From contig CAVRZD010000006.1 in assembly GCA_963725645.1 (NCBI GenBank), forward strand, positions 1,933,498-1,997,497: a stretch of 64,000 nucleotides of DNA. The letters run 5' to 3'. The position numbers and the translations under genes were made by a program. The first letter of the stretch is position 1, and each line of letters starts with the position of its first letter. Of the stretch, positions 42,623-51,635 are shown one piece after another. This DNA comes from JALYZC01 sp963725645. GTDB taxonomy: Bacteria > Actinomycetota > Thermoleophilia > Solirubrobacterales > Solirubrobacteraceae. The notes under the pieces are model-generated. The model was not told the origin of the DNA and did no database searches. It was given only the letters and a program-made list of their open reading frames with translations.

Positions 42623-43504
42623 CTACCGACCGGCGAGGGCCTCGTCGACCGACTGGCCGATCTCGGCCCGGTCCGTGAAGCCGACCAGCGTGCGTGCCTT
42701 GCGGCTGTGGTCCACGACCAGGATGGTCGGGGACTGGAGCACCTGGATCCCGCGGATCGAGGCGCTGAAGAGCGAGACCTGCCGGATCGGCGCCGCCACG
42801 ATCAGGGCCCTCCCGCCGTGCGACGAAACGTGGGCGAGCTCGTCGCGAACGCGTCGGTCGTCTGATGCCCGCTGGTTCCAGAACAGGAGCACGACCACCT
42901 TGCCGCTGGCCATCGCGGCGCGGACGGCGGCCGGCGAGGAGGTCGCCTTCGGCGTGGTCGCGGCGCGGGCCGCGGGCGCGGCGGCACGCCCGGCGCTGCG
43001 GGCGGTATCGCTCGCCACGGTGACGCGCGCGCTCGGCACGCCGCCGAACCTGCCGCCGACGGCCTGGACGACGCTGACCGCCATCATCCCCGCGGCCACC
43101 GCGACGGAGCTCGCCGCGGCGTTGTTGACGGGGAACCCGAAGCCGTCGCGGCCCGGCGCACCGGTGGGCGTCGCGTTACGCCGGGCGGTTGAGCTCGCGG
43201 AGGCGGACGCGGCGGGCGCCGCCGAAGTCGAGGTGCCGCCGCCGCCGGTGGCCTGCTGGACGCGCTGGTTGGCGGCGTCGGACTGGCCGGCGGCGCCGCG
43301 CGCCTTGGTGACGGCCTTGCCGAGGCCGCCGGGAATCGAGCTGCCGGGACCCTGCGCGGGCGACGTCGAGGCCTGCGCCGCGGGCTTGGCGGACGTGGAG
43401 GATCCGCCCCCGTCGGTCTTCGGGCGCAGCGCGAGCATGTAGACCGCGCCGAACAGGAGCACGGCGACGAGCAGGATCTGCAGAGGGCGGGACACCTGGT
43501 CCAT
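42623..43504 (-). CDS. Membrane-anchored thioredoxin-fold protein lacking the CxxC motif
   Basis: 293 residues. Membrane anchor LQILLVAVLLFGAVYMLALR, a long Ala/Ser/Thr-rich linker, and a C-terminal thioredoxin-like domain (GKVVVLLFWNQRASDDRRVR, VLQSPTILVVDHSRKARTLV, cis-Pro in QSPT). The redox centre WCxxC is replaced by WNQRAS, so it cannot act as a normal oxidoreductase. A structural or binding role is more likely. The partner is unknown. Confidence 0.72.
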   Translation of the reverse strand: MDQVSRPLQILLVAVLLFGAVYMLALRPKTDGGGSSTSAKPAAQASTSPAQGPGSSIPGGLGKAVTKARGAAGQSDAANQRVQQATGGGGTSTSAAPAASASASSTARRNATPTGAPGRDGFGFPVNNAAASSVAVAAGMMAVSVVQAVGGRFGGVPSARVTVASDTARSAGRAAAPAARAATTPKATSSPAAVRAAMASGKVVVLLFWNQRASDDRRVRDELAHVSSHGGRALIVAAPIRQVSLFSASIRGIQVLQSPTILVVDHSRKARTLVGFTDRAEIGQSVDEALAGR

Positions 43505-43571
43505 CCCCCCCTTATTCGGCAGGATCGCGGGAGAGTCTTAGAGGTTGGCGCAAAACTCCGCGCGTGTGCCT

Positions 43572-45372
43572 TTACCCTCCTGGCCGCTTCTCGTCGCCCT
43601 GCACACGCAGCCCCAGCTCACGCAGCTGCCGTGCGTCGACCGGCGCGGGGGCCCCGGTCAGCGGGTCGGCGCCCGTTGCCGTCTTGGGAAACGTGATGAC
43701 CTCGCGGATGTTGACCTCGCGCAGCGTGCCCAGGCCGGCCAGCAGCGCGACGATGCGATCGAACCCCATCGCGATGCCGCCGTGCGGGGGCGCGCCGTAG
43801 CGCAGGGCGTCGAGCAGGAAGCCGAAGCGCGCCTGGGCCTCCTCGGCCCCGATCCCGATCATCGCGAGCACGCGGCGCTGGACCTCGGGGTCGTGGATGC
43901 GGACCGAGCCGCCGCCGATCTCGAAGCCGTCGAGCACCAGGTCGTACGCGCGCGAGCGCAGCGCGCCGGGGTCGTCGAGGTCACCGGCCGGCGCGGTGAA
44001 GGGATGGTGCAGCGGGTCCCAGCGCTCCTCGCCGGCGTTCCACGCGAACATCGGGAAGTCCACGACCCACAGGAGGTCGTGGGCGCCCGGCGCGACGAGC
44101 TCGAGCCGCTCGGCCAGCTCGAGCCGCAGCACGCCGAGGACGCGCGCGGCGACGGCGGCATCGTCGGCCACCGCGAGCAGCAGGTCCCCGGCGGACGCGC
44201 CGAGGCGCTCGTCCAGCGCGGCGACCTCCGCATCGGAGAGGAACTTCGCGATCGGCGAGCGCCAGCCACCCCCCTCCTCGACGTAGGCCCAGACCAGGCC
44301 CTTGGCGCCGAGGCCCTTGGCCTGCTCGGTCAACTCGTCGAGCGCGGAGCGCGGCAGCTCGTGGGCGCCGGCATTGATCGCGCGCACGACGCCGCCGGCC
44401 CCGAGCGCCTTGGCGAACACCTGGAACTCGGAACCCGCGACGGCGTCGGAGACGTCCTCGATCTCGAGGCCGAAGCGCCGATTGGGCCGGTCGAGCCCGT
44501 AGCGCGCGACCGCCTCGTCGTAGGGCACCCGCGGCCACGGCGCGCGGCGGCGCGTCGAAGCCGGTCGCCTCGAACACCGCGGTCATGACGGTCTCCATCA
44601 CCGCGATGACGTCGTCCTCCTCGACGAACGACATCTCGAGGTCGAGCTGCGTGAACTCGGGCTGGCGGTCGGCGCGCGGGTCCTCGTCGCGGAAGGCGCG
44701 CGCGAGCTGGTAGTAGCGCTCGAAGCCGGCCACCATCAGCAGCTGCTTGAACAGCTGCGGCGACTGCGGCAGCGCGTAGAAGCTTCCGCGGTTGACGCGC
44801 GAGGGCACGAGGTAGTCGCGCGCGCCCTCCGGCGTGGATCGCGTGAGGATCGGCGTCTCGATCTCCACGAAGTCCAGCTCGTCGAGTTTGCGGCGCATGA
44901 CCTGGGCGACCCGGTCGCGCAGCAGCAGGCGGTCCCGGGGCTGCGCACGCCGAAGGTCAAGCGCTCGGTGGCGGAGGCGGGTGAGCTCGTCCACCGGGCC
45001 CTCGTCGTCGACCGGGAACGGCGGCGTGTCCGCGTCGCCGAGCAGCTCGAAGCCGGCCACCGCGAGCTCGACCTCGCCGGTCGGCAGGTCCGGGTTGACG
45101 TTGCCGGGCTCGCGGCGCGCCACCGTCCCGGCGGCGGTGATCACGTCCTCGGCGCGGAGGTCGTGGGCGCGCGCGTGCGCCTCGGGGGCGGTCTCGGGGT
45201 GGAGGACGAGCTGCAGCAGGCCGGAGCGGTCGCGCAGGTCGATGAAGATCAGCCCGCCGTGGTCGCGGCGGCGGTGGACCCATCCGGCGACGCGGATCTC
45301 GTCCCCCGCGCGGGCGGCGTCGACCGTCCCGGACCAGGTGTCCCGGTAGGCGTTGGCCTGCGGCGGCTTCAT
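43572..45372 (-). CDS. aspS: Aspartyl-tRNA synthetase (apparent frameshift)
   Basis: About 599 residues when joined, the bacterial length. N-terminal OB domain with VAGWVHRRRDHGGLIFIDLR; class II core with FVEIETPILTRSTPEGARDY, ARAFRDEDPRADRQPEFTQL, then after the break YDEAVARYGLDRPNRRFGLE, the bacterial insertion domain and ARFGFLLDALRYGAPPHGGI with MGFDRIVALLAG. One surplus base near 44538-44545 separates the halves. The ATG overlaps the hisS stop. Such an essential gene is expected to be intact in the organism. Confidence 0.93.
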
Positions 45373-46643
45373 TCGGGCCCCCGGCCGCGGAGGACCTCGC
45401 GCAGCACCGCCGCCGGCTCGACGTCGCGCTGCGCGCCCGACTCCATGTCCTTCAGCGCGGCGCCGTCCGCGGACAGGATGGCGACGAAGCGCGCGCCCAC
45501 CCGGTCGGCCTGCTTGAGCTGGCCCTTGAGCGAGCGTCCCGCGAGCTCCATCTGCGCGCCGAGGCCGGCGCGGCGCGCCTCGACGGCCAGCCCGAATGCG
45601 GCCGCGCGCTGGCCGCCGTCCGCGAACGCGAGGAAGAGGTCGACGGGCGGCGCCGGGGTGGGCGGGCCGGACACGGCGCCGGCCGCGTCGTCGGAGGCGA
45701 GCAGGATCCGCTCGATCCCGGCGGCCCAGCCGCAGCCGGGCGTGGGCGGACCGCCGAGCGCCTCGACGAGCCCGTCGTAACGGCCGCCACCGCCAACCCC
45801 GGACTGCGCGCCGAGCGCGGCGCTCTCGAACTCGAACACGGTGCGCGTGTAGTAGTCGAGGCCGCGCACGAGCGTGGGATCGACCTCGTAGGGCACGTCC
45901 GCCCCGTCGAGCAGCGCGCGCACCTCCGCGAAGTGCTCGGCGTCGTCGCCGTCGAGGCGATCGAGCAGGCGCGGCGCGCCGGCCATGACCTCCCGCGTCC
46001 CCGGGTGGTCCGCGTCGAACGCCCGCAGCGGGTTGAGGTCGATGCGCTCGCGCACCTCCTTCGAGAGGTGATCCTCGTGCTCGCGCAGGTACGCCTGCAG
46101 CTCAGCGCGATGGGCGGCCCGCGCCTCGGGCGAGCCGAGCGAGGAGATCCGCAGGCGCACGTCGCGCGCGCCGACCGCGTCGAGCAGCTCGGCGAGGAGC
46201 AGGACCGTCTCGGCGTCGACCGCCGGGTCGTCGGAGCCCATCGCCTCGACCCCGACCTGCCAGAACTGCCGGAAGCGGCCGGCCTGCGGCGCCTCGTGAC
46301 GGTAGAAGCTCGACAGGTACCACAGGCGCACCGGTTGGGGGAGCTTGTGCATGCCGTGCTCGATGTAGGCGCGGCAGATCGGCGCGGTGCCCTCCGGCCG
46401 CAGCGTGAGCGAGCGCCCACCGCCGTCGTCGAACGTGTACATCTCCTTCTGCACGACGTCGGTGCTCTCCCCCACGCCGCGCGCGAACAGCTCGGTCGCC
46501 TCGAAGGTCGGCGTCTCGATCCGCCCGTACCCGGCGGCCTCGAAGATGCGGCGTGCCTCGCGCTCGACGGCGGCGCGCGCGGCCGCCTGTTCGGGCAGCA
46601 CGTCGAACGTGCCCCGCGGCGCCTGGAGCTTCTCCGGGCTCAC
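45369..46643 (-). CDS. hisS: Histidyl-tRNA synthetase
   Basis: 424 residues with a GTG start, intact. Class II motif 1 to 3: PRGTFDVLPEQAAARAAVER, FRHE-type YRHEAPQAGRFRQFWQVGVE, histidine signature LVRGLDYYTRTVFEFE, and GGGRYDGLVEALGG with ERILLASDD. C-terminal anticodon-binding domain. It overlaps aspS by ATGA, as in many actinobacteria. Confidence 0.97.
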   Translation of the reverse strand: MSPEKLQAPRGTFDVLPEQAAARAAVEREARRIFEAAGYGRIETPTFEATELFARGVGESTDVVQKEMYTFDDGGGRSLTLRPEGTAPICRAYIEHGMHKLPQPVRLWYLSSFYRHEAPQAGRFRQFWQVGVEAMGSDDPAVDAETVLLLAELLDAVGARDVRLRISSLGSPEARAAHRAELQAYLREHEDHLSKEVRERIDLNPLRAFDADHPGTREVMAGAPRLLDRLDGDDAEHFAEVRALLDGADVPYEVDPTLVRGLDYYTRTVFEFESAALGAQSGVGGGGRYDGLVEALGGPPTPGCGWAAGIERILLASDDAAGAVSGPPTPAPPVDLFLAFADGGQRAAAFGLAVEARRAGLGAQMELAGRSLKGQLKQADRVGARFVAILSADGAALKDMESGAQRDVEPAAVLREVLRGRGPE

Positions 46644-46782
46644 CGCTGGGAGGCGGCCGTCGGTTCCGTGGCCGGACGTGCGCGGGGGCGCGCAAGACCG
46701 AGCTGGTCAAGGACGCAGGGCGAAGCCAATGCTGGCGGCATTGGCGAGTCCGAGGACGCAGATCCAGCGAAGGTATTGCGCG

Positions 46783-47448
46783 TCATCCGCGCGCGTGCGG
46801 TCGCGGAACCGGCGGCCTCATTTCCAGCAGGAACGGGTTCGTCGCCGACTCGCGGCCGAGCGTGGTGATCCCCATGTGGCCGGGATAGACCGTCGTCTCC
46901 GGCGGAAAGCGGTCCACCAGGCTCGCGATCGACTCGAACAGCCGCGGCGCGTCGCCGCCGGGCAGGTCGGTGCGCCCGATCGAGCCCTCGAACAGGACGT
47001 CGCCGGAGAACAGAGCCCGCTCGACGGGGATCGAGTAGGTCACGTGGCCGGGGCTGTGGCCGGGGGTGAAGAGAACGTCGATGTCGAAGCCGGCGAGCTG
47101 GAGGCGCTCGCCCCCGGCGACGGTCTCGTCGGCGTCGTAGGACTCGTACGGCCCGAACCCGGGCCACGGGACGAAGCTCATGATGTCCGCGAGCACCGGC
47201 ACCTCGAGCCGCGGGCAGTACACCGGGGCGCCGGTCGCGCGCGCGACGGGCGCGACCGCGCCGACGTGGTCGAAGTGCGTGTGGGTCAGGAGGATCGCCT
47301 GGACGTCGAGGCCGAGCTCTTCGATCGCCTTCAGCAGCCGGTCCTCCTCCTCGCCGGGGTCGACGACGATCGCCTGCGAGGAGCCGTCCGAGCTGGCGAA
47401 GTAGCAGTTCTCGGCGACCATCCCGACGGTGAAGCTGCGGACGTCCAT
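46783..47448 (-). CDS. MBL-fold hydrolase (glyoxalase II-like)
   Basis: 221 residues. Metal motif LLTHTHFDHVGAVAPV (HxHxDH), third-site His in FTPGHSPGHVTY, bridging Asp in LFSGDVLFEGSIGRTDLP and final His in VYPGHMGITTLG. Typical of GloB/YcbL-like proteins that lie next to hisS-aspS in many bacteria. Glutathione is absent in actinobacteria, so the thioester substrate is uncertain. Overlaps the next gene by one base. Confidence 0.92.
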   Translation of the reverse strand: MDVRSFTVGMVAENCYFASSDGSSQAIVVDPGEEEDRLLKAIEELGLDVQAILLTHTHFDHVGAVAPVARATGAPVYCPRLEVPVLADIMSFVPWPGFGPYESYDADETVAGGERLQLAGFDIDVLFTPGHSPGHVTYSIPVERALFSGDVLFEGSIGRTDLPGGDAPRLFESIASLVDRFPPETTVYPGHMGITTLGRESATNPFLLEMRPPVPRPHARG

Positions 47449-47837
47449 CAGCTTGCCTTCTTCTCGTTGCCCTTCTGCTTCTCCAGGGCCTTCTTGCGCT
47501 GGCGGCGGCGGTACATGAAGAGGTCGGTGTAGTAGCCCATCGGGAGGTAGACCAGGACCATGAACGCGGCCAGGCTGATGGCCGCTCCCGGCTTCTGCTT
47601 GAACAGGACCAGCACCGCGACGAGGAACACCGCGGCGGCGATCAGCGCGCGCTGGCCGGCGCTCTTCCAGGTCGGCGGGCGATCGAGCCGCTCGAGGCGC
47701 TTCTGGCGCGACTGCTCGGACTTGCTCGCGCCGCGCTCCTTCGGCTCGGGCTTGCGGCCCGTGCGGCCGCGCGACTGGATCGTGCCGGCGGCGGTGCCGC
47801 GGTGCTTGGAGCGTCGCTTGCGCTTGGTCTGGGCCAT
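47448..47837 (-). CDS. Conserved small membrane protein
   Basis: 129 residues. A very basic N-terminal half (MAQTKRKRRSKHRGTAAGTI and KSEQSRQKRLERLDRPPTWK), two membrane helices (RALIAAAVFLVAVLVLFKQK and AISLAAFMVLVYLPMGYYTD) and a basic tail. Its stop overlaps the MBL gene start. The conserved place next to the MBL gene suggests a housekeeping role, not identified. Confidence 0.75.
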   Translation of the reverse strand: MAQTKRKRRSKHRGTAAGTIQSRGRTGRKPEPKERGASKSEQSRQKRLERLDRPPTWKSAGQRALIAAAVFLVAVLVLFKQKPGAAISLAAFMVLVYLPMGYYTDLFMYRRRQRKKALEKQKGNEKKAS

Positions 47838-47932
47838 GTCCGGTTTACAAGCCTAGTGGTCGGCCCCGAAACGTTGCGCGCGAAATGGCGCGGCGCAGGC
47901 GCCGACAGGCAAGGACGCAGGGAGGCTGCAAT

Positions 47933-48942
47933 GGCAGCGCCTGTGAGTATCCGGTTGGCTCAGGCTGCGGCGTCATCAGCGGTGATCTCGCGGTAGGTGG
48001 TGGGCTGGCGCAGTGCCCCGAGCCCGAGCAGTGTTTGGAAGGCCGCCATTGGCGTGCGTCGGCGGTTGTGGCGGAAAACGAACTCGTCGAGGTAGACCTG
48101 CAGGTGCTTGGCTGAGGCGCTTCGGTGGGTGCCGTGGAGCCAGGTTTTGAGGTTGGAGAGAGCGCGGTCGGCGCGCGGGAGGATCACCTGCCGTTCCTCG
48201 GTGCGCCAGAGCTGGGCGATGGGCCGGTGGTCGTAGCCCAGGCCAGCGAGTGGGCGATAGCCGCGCCAGCCATCGGTGTGGACGATGCTCGCCGGCTCGA
48301 TGTTCGCCGAGACGAACCCGCCGAGCGATGCGCCCGAGGCGCCAGGGAGCGCGGCGAGCCGCAGCCGTCCAGAGCCTCGGCCCCGCACCTCAACCACAAC
48401 CGCCACGAGCTGCTTTCCGATGCGGTCTCGGCTGCCTCTGCGCCTGGGATCGACGCCGCCCACGAAGCCTTCGTCGACCTCGACCTCGTCCCGCAGCGGG
48501 GTGCGCTCGGGTGCGACCATCGCCCGGCGCAGCTTCTGCAGCATGAGCCAGGCGGTCTCATAGCGGGTGAGCCCGAGCTGGCGCTGCAGCTGCTTGGCCG
48601 AGATCCCGGGGATGTGAGTCGCGACCAGGTAGGCGGCCCAGAACCACAGCCGCAGCGGGGTGCGGGTGCCGTGCATCACCGTCCCCGCCGTGACCGAAGC
48701 CTGGTGATGGCAGCCGGCGCACTCCCACAGGTGGCGCCGCTCCAGTACCCAGGCGCGATCGCCGCCGCAAGCCGGGCAGCGGTAACCCACCGGCCAGCGG
48801 GAGGCCGCCAGGTACTCAAGACAGGCCGCCTCATCGCCAAAACGCTCCTGGAACTCCACAATCGTGCGCGGGAAGTCTGGCCGCCCCATGAGACGACCTT
48901 AGGCTCAGCACCTGACGGAACCGGATACCCACAGACGGCGCC
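47933..48942 (-). mobile_element. Complete IS1595-family insertion sequence
   Basis: About 1.0 kb carrying an intact transposase. Imperfect terminal inverted repeats: left begins near 47933 and contains TGTGAGTATCCGGTT, right (read inward from 48942) contains TGTGGGTATCCGGTT; about 24 of 32 positions match. No clear 8-bp target duplication, so the exact ends are approximate. Confidence 0.82.
47960..48889 (-). CDS. IS1595-family transposase (ISXO2-like)
   Basis: 309 residues, full length. N-terminal zinc ribbon (CPACGGDRAWVLERRHLWECAGC split as CPAC and CAGC), helix-turn-helix KQLQRQLGLTRYETAWLMLQ, and the DDE core starting DEVEVDEGFVGGVDPRRRG with IVHTDGWRGYRPL and FVFRHNRR. All key residues appear present, so it is likely active. 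Confidence 0.94.
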   Translation of the reverse strand: MGRPDFPRTIVEFQERFGDEAACLEYLAASRWPVGYRCPACGGDRAWVLERRHLWECAGCHHQASVTAGTVMHGTRTPLRLWFWAAYLVATHIPGISAKQLQRQLGLTRYETAWLMLQKLRRAMVAPERTPLRDEVEVDEGFVGGVDPRRRGSRDRIGKQLVAVVVEVRGRGSGRLRLAALPGASGASLGGFVSANIEPASIVHTDGWRGYRPLAGLGYDHRPIAQLWRTEERQVILPRADRALSNLKTWLHGTHRSASAKHLQVYLDEFVFRHNRRRTPMAAFQTLLGLGALRQPTTYREITADDAAA

Positions 48943-48943
48943 A

Positions 48944-49816
48944 CTAGCGGTCGAGGGCGTTTTCGATCAGGTGCTTCGCGGGGTCGTAGCCGGGAATCGG
49001 GACGTCGTCGGGGAAGTCGTCGAACGCGGCCGCCGGCGCGAGGCCGACGAGCTCCGTCGCCGCCACGGCGGCGTGGGCTCGCACGGCCGCCACGACAGCC
49101 GCCAGCGGCGTCGCGCGCGGGTCCTCGACGTTGGTCGAGACCTGCGCGATGCCGCGTCCGGCCAGCGCGAGCCCGAGCGCCCGCACGCCGGGCAGGCCGT
49201 CGGGGCCGCCCTCGCGAATGCGCGCGGCGATGCGCTTCGCGTCGTCCACGCCCGCGGGCGGCGCCAGGTCGAGGTTGAAGGCGACCAGCGGCGGGCGCGC
49301 CGCGACCAGCGCCACGCCCCCGGTGGGGTGGCGCTCGTGCGGGCCGAAGTCGGCGTGCAGCTCTCCCCCGCGCAGCCGGTCGCCGAGGGCCTCCGGCCCG
49401 CCGCGGCGCAGCTCCGCGCGCGTGCGCCCGCCCGCGAGCGCGCCGTACAGCAGCACGGGCAGCGCCAGCTCGCGGCCGAGCAGGTCCCCGAGCACGAGCG
49501 CCTCCGCACACGCCGCGCCGCGCGCCGCGTCGTCGAGGTGGACCACCGGCGCGACGTCGAGCGCGCCGACGCGCGGATGCACCCCGTCGTGCGCCGAGAC
49601 GTCGATGCGCGCGAGCGCCTCGCGCGCGCCCGCGAGCACGGCGCCGGCGAGCTCTCCGGGCGCGCCGGCGAGCGTGAACACGGCGCGGTGGTGGTCGTGG
49701 TCGGCGTGCAGGTCGAGGACGCGGGCCCCACCCGCGGCGAAGGCCGCACCGATCGCGTCGAGCGCCACCACGTCGCGGCCCTCGGACACGTTGGGGACCG
49801 CGAGGAGCGTCGTCAC
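48944..49816 (-). CDS. ftcD: Glutamate formimidoyltransferase
   Basis: 290 residues. Opens LLAVPNVSEGRDVVALDAIG, then DHDHHRAVFTLAG with the His cluster, SAHDGVHPRVGALDVAPVV, and ERHPTGGVALVAARPPLVAF; these are the FTCD N-terminal motifs. It transfers the formimino group from formiminoglutamate to tetrahydrofolate in histidine breakdown. Length corresponds to the transferase domain alone, without the cyclodeaminase. Overlaps the upstream peptidase gene (ATGA). The IS1595 element ends 1 base beyond its stop. Confidence 0.88.
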   Translation of the reverse strand: MTTLLAVPNVSEGRDVVALDAIGAAFAAGGARVLDLHADHDHHRAVFTLAGAPGELAGAVLAGAREALARIDVSAHDGVHPRVGALDVAPVVHLDDAARGAACAEALVLGDLLGRELALPVLLYGALAGGRTRAELRRGGPEALGDRLRGGELHADFGPHERHPTGGVALVAARPPLVAFNLDLAPPAGVDDAKRIAARIREGGPDGLPGVRALGLALAGRGIAQVSTNVEDPRATPLAAVVAAVRAHAAVAATELVGLAPAAAFDDFPDDVPIPGYDPAKHLIENALDR

Positions 49817-50760
49817 GCTTCGACGACGAGGCGCCCGGCCTCGAGGATCGGGTGCCCGCCCGCGGTCAGCGTCGCGTCGAGCACGACCACGTCGAGGTGG
49901 ATCGGGACCGCGACGGTGCCGCCGATGCCGGCGCTGGCCCCGAACGCGACGTGCACGGTGCCGAGGATCTTCTCGTCCTCGAGCACGTTGCCGGTCAGCG
50001 TCGCGCGCTCGTTCGTGCCCACGCCCAGCTCGGCGAGGTTGACCCCGGCGTCGCCGTGGGCGCGCAGCGCGTCCAGCAGCCGCTCCCCCTCCGGGCCGGT
50101 CGCCTCCGCGAGCCGCCCGTCGCGGACCGTGAGCCGCGCCGGCTCGGCCGCCAGCCCGATCGCCGCCAGCGAGGACGCCACCACGGTCCCCTCTCCCCCG
50201 GCCGGCGCGATGAAGCCCTCGCCGCAGGGCAGGTTGCCGAAGGCGCCGGGCACTTTCAGGTTGCCGTCGTCGGAGATCCCGTCGCGTCCCCGCAGGTCGA
50301 GCCGCAGGTCCGAACCGCGCGGGCAGGTGAGGTGCGCTTCGCCGGCGTCGCTCAGCGCGCGCGCGACCGCCGCGCTGCGCGCCCGGAGCGCGGCGAAGTC
50401 CACCGCCATGACGCGCGCGAGCATGTCCGTCGTGACGCCCGGCATCGTCGCGCCGCGGGCGCCGGCGTCGGACGCGGCCTTGCGGGCCTGCGTGTGGGAG
50501 AGCGACTTCGAGGTCGGTGCGACGAACACGTCGGCGGCGCCCAACGCGGCGGCGATCGGCGGCGGCGGCTCGGTCCCGTTCGCCTCGCGCTCGTCCATCA
50601 GGGCGAGCACCGCGTCGGCCCCGGCGGCGGCGGCGCGGCCGCGCAGCGCGTCGCCGAGCTCGCGGGTCTCGGCGTCGGCCACGACGAGCACGTCCTCGCC
50701 CGCGGCGACGCCGAGGCAGTCGGCGATCACGGTGTCAACGGCGTGTTCGAGGTCGGACAT
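49813..50760 (-). CDS. M29-type aminopeptidase-like protein
   Basis: 315 residues. N-terminal Rossmann-like half (LVVADAETRELGDALRGRAA, PPPIAAALGAADVFVAPTSK); C-terminal half with GTNERATLTGNVLEDEKILG, VHVAFGASAGIGG and VPIHLDVVVLDATL, the pattern of M29 leucyl aminopeptidases including Glu and His metal ligands. Slightly shorter than classical M29 enzymes. Translationally coupled to the formimidoyltransferase gene. Confidence 0.8.
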   Translation of the reverse strand: MSDLEHAVDTVIADCLGVAAGEDVLVVADAETRELGDALRGRAAAAGADAVLALMDEREANGTEPPPPIAAALGAADVFVAPTSKSLSHTQARKAASDAGARGATMPGVTTDMLARVMAVDFAALRARSAAVARALSDAGEAHLTCPRGSDLRLDLRGRDGISDDGNLKVPGAFGNLPCGEGFIAPAGGEGTVVASSLAAIGLAAEPARLTVRDGRLAEATGPEGERLLDALRAHGDAGVNLAELGVGTNERATLTGNVLEDEKILGTVHVAFGASAGIGGTVAVPIHLDVVVLDATLTAGGHPILEAGRLVVEA

Positions 50761-50773
50761 TGCGCGTACGGGG

Positions 50774-50801
50774 GTCTAGGAAAGCGGTGCGTTGGCCGAT
50801 G
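50774..50801 (+). promoter_or_regulatory. Sigma-28-like promoter of the fourth pilin
   Basis: GTCTAG, 17 bases, CGATG (in GCCGATG) on the plus strand, 43 bases before the pilin ATG. One base off the motif found before the minor-pilin operon, with identical spacing. Confidence 0.5.
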
Positions 50802-50844
50802 ATGTCACGGGCGGTCCGCATGGAGGTCGGGCGCGCCCAGCCCT

Positions 50845-51312
50845 ATGCAACCGCGATCCGCCCAATCCTCCCCTGCGCCGCCGACCCCCTGGCGCGACGA
50901 GCGCGGCTTCTCGTTCATCGAGCTGCTGGTCGTGATGCTGATCATCGGGATCCTCGCCGCGATCGCGCTGCCGACCTTCGCCGGGCAGAGCCGCCGCGGC
51001 CAGGACGCGAGCGCGAAGAGCAACGCCCGCAACCTCGTGGGCGAGGTCGAGGCCTGCAGCGCTGAGAAGAACGACTTCACGCAGTGCGACTCGCTGGCCG
51101 AGCTCAGTGCCGGCGGCGACCAGCTCGGATTCGTCTACGGCGGGGCCCCCAACCAGGCCGAGGTGTCGAGCGCGAAGACGAACAGCTACGACGTGGTCGC
51201 CCACTCGACGAGCGGCAACAACTTCACGGTTTCGCGCGACAAGACCGGCGCCGTCACGCGGACGTGCACCACCGCCGGCGACGCCGGCTGCTCCAAGTCC
51301 GGCACCTGGTGA
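50845..51312 (+). CDS. Type IV pilin paralogue 4, distant from the cluster
   Basis: 155 residues. Leader of 21 residues ending DERG, then FSFIELLVVMLIIGILAAIA with Glu5, GQDASAKSNARNLVGEVEAC and four Cys arranged like the major pilins (EACS, TQCD, TRTC, AGC), ending SKSGTW. Clearly homologous to pilins 1-3 but with a longer leader and a different central loop. It lies 39 kb from them, just before tRNA-Met. Possibly a minor subunit or alternative major pilin. Confidence 0.93.
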   Translation: MQPRSAQSSPAPPTPWRDERGFSFIELLVVMLIIGILAAIALPTFAGQSRRGQDASAKSNARNLVGEVEACSAEKNDFTQCDSLAELSAGGDQLGFVYGGAPNQAEVSSAKTNSYDVVAHSTSGNNFTVSRDKTGAVTRTCTTAGDAGCSKSGTW

Positions 51313-51349
51313 GCGGCGCCGGCGGGTCCAGTTAAACTCGCGAATCCCC

Positions 51350-51423
51350 GCCGGAGTAGCTCAGTCGGTTAGAGCAGCGGAATCATAATCCGCGTGTCGG
51401 GGGTTCGAGTCCCTCCTCCGGCA
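51350..51423 (+). tRNA. tRNA-Met (anticodon CAU)
   Basis: 74-base cloverleaf. Acceptor GCCGGAG pairs with CTCCGGC, D arm AGCTCAGTCGGTTAGAGC, anticodon stem GCGGA/TCCGC with loop ATCATAA (anticodon CAT), and T arm with GGTTCGAGTCC. Discriminator A; CCA is not encoded. Elongator Met is most likely, but a tRNA-Ile with modified CAU cannot be excluded. Confidence 0.95.
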
Positions 51424-51635
51424 TCGGAAAGGGGCCTGCAAATCAACACTTGTGGGCTTGCGGCATCCGCGACGATCACCAAGATATGTCCCAGATGTGT
51501 CCCGAACGAGAGCGGTCGAGCGCGGGAACGGGCCTCGCCCAAATGGCTCGGGTGCTCCCATCGTGAGTCCGTCTGATCCTCACTGGCGGACCGTCACTAA
51601 CCGGCTGAGAAGCCGCGAGAGCACTCGCTCGGGTC

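Noticed and set aside
46700..47945. Repeat AAGGACGCAGGG at about 46713 and 47910
   Set aside because: A 12-base match is expected many times by chance in 64 kb of this composition, and the flanks do not align.
51361..51561. Minus-strand ORF covering tRNA-Met ending in RRRDSNPRHADYDSAALTD
   Set aside because: This peptide is the well-known false translation of a tRNA gene.
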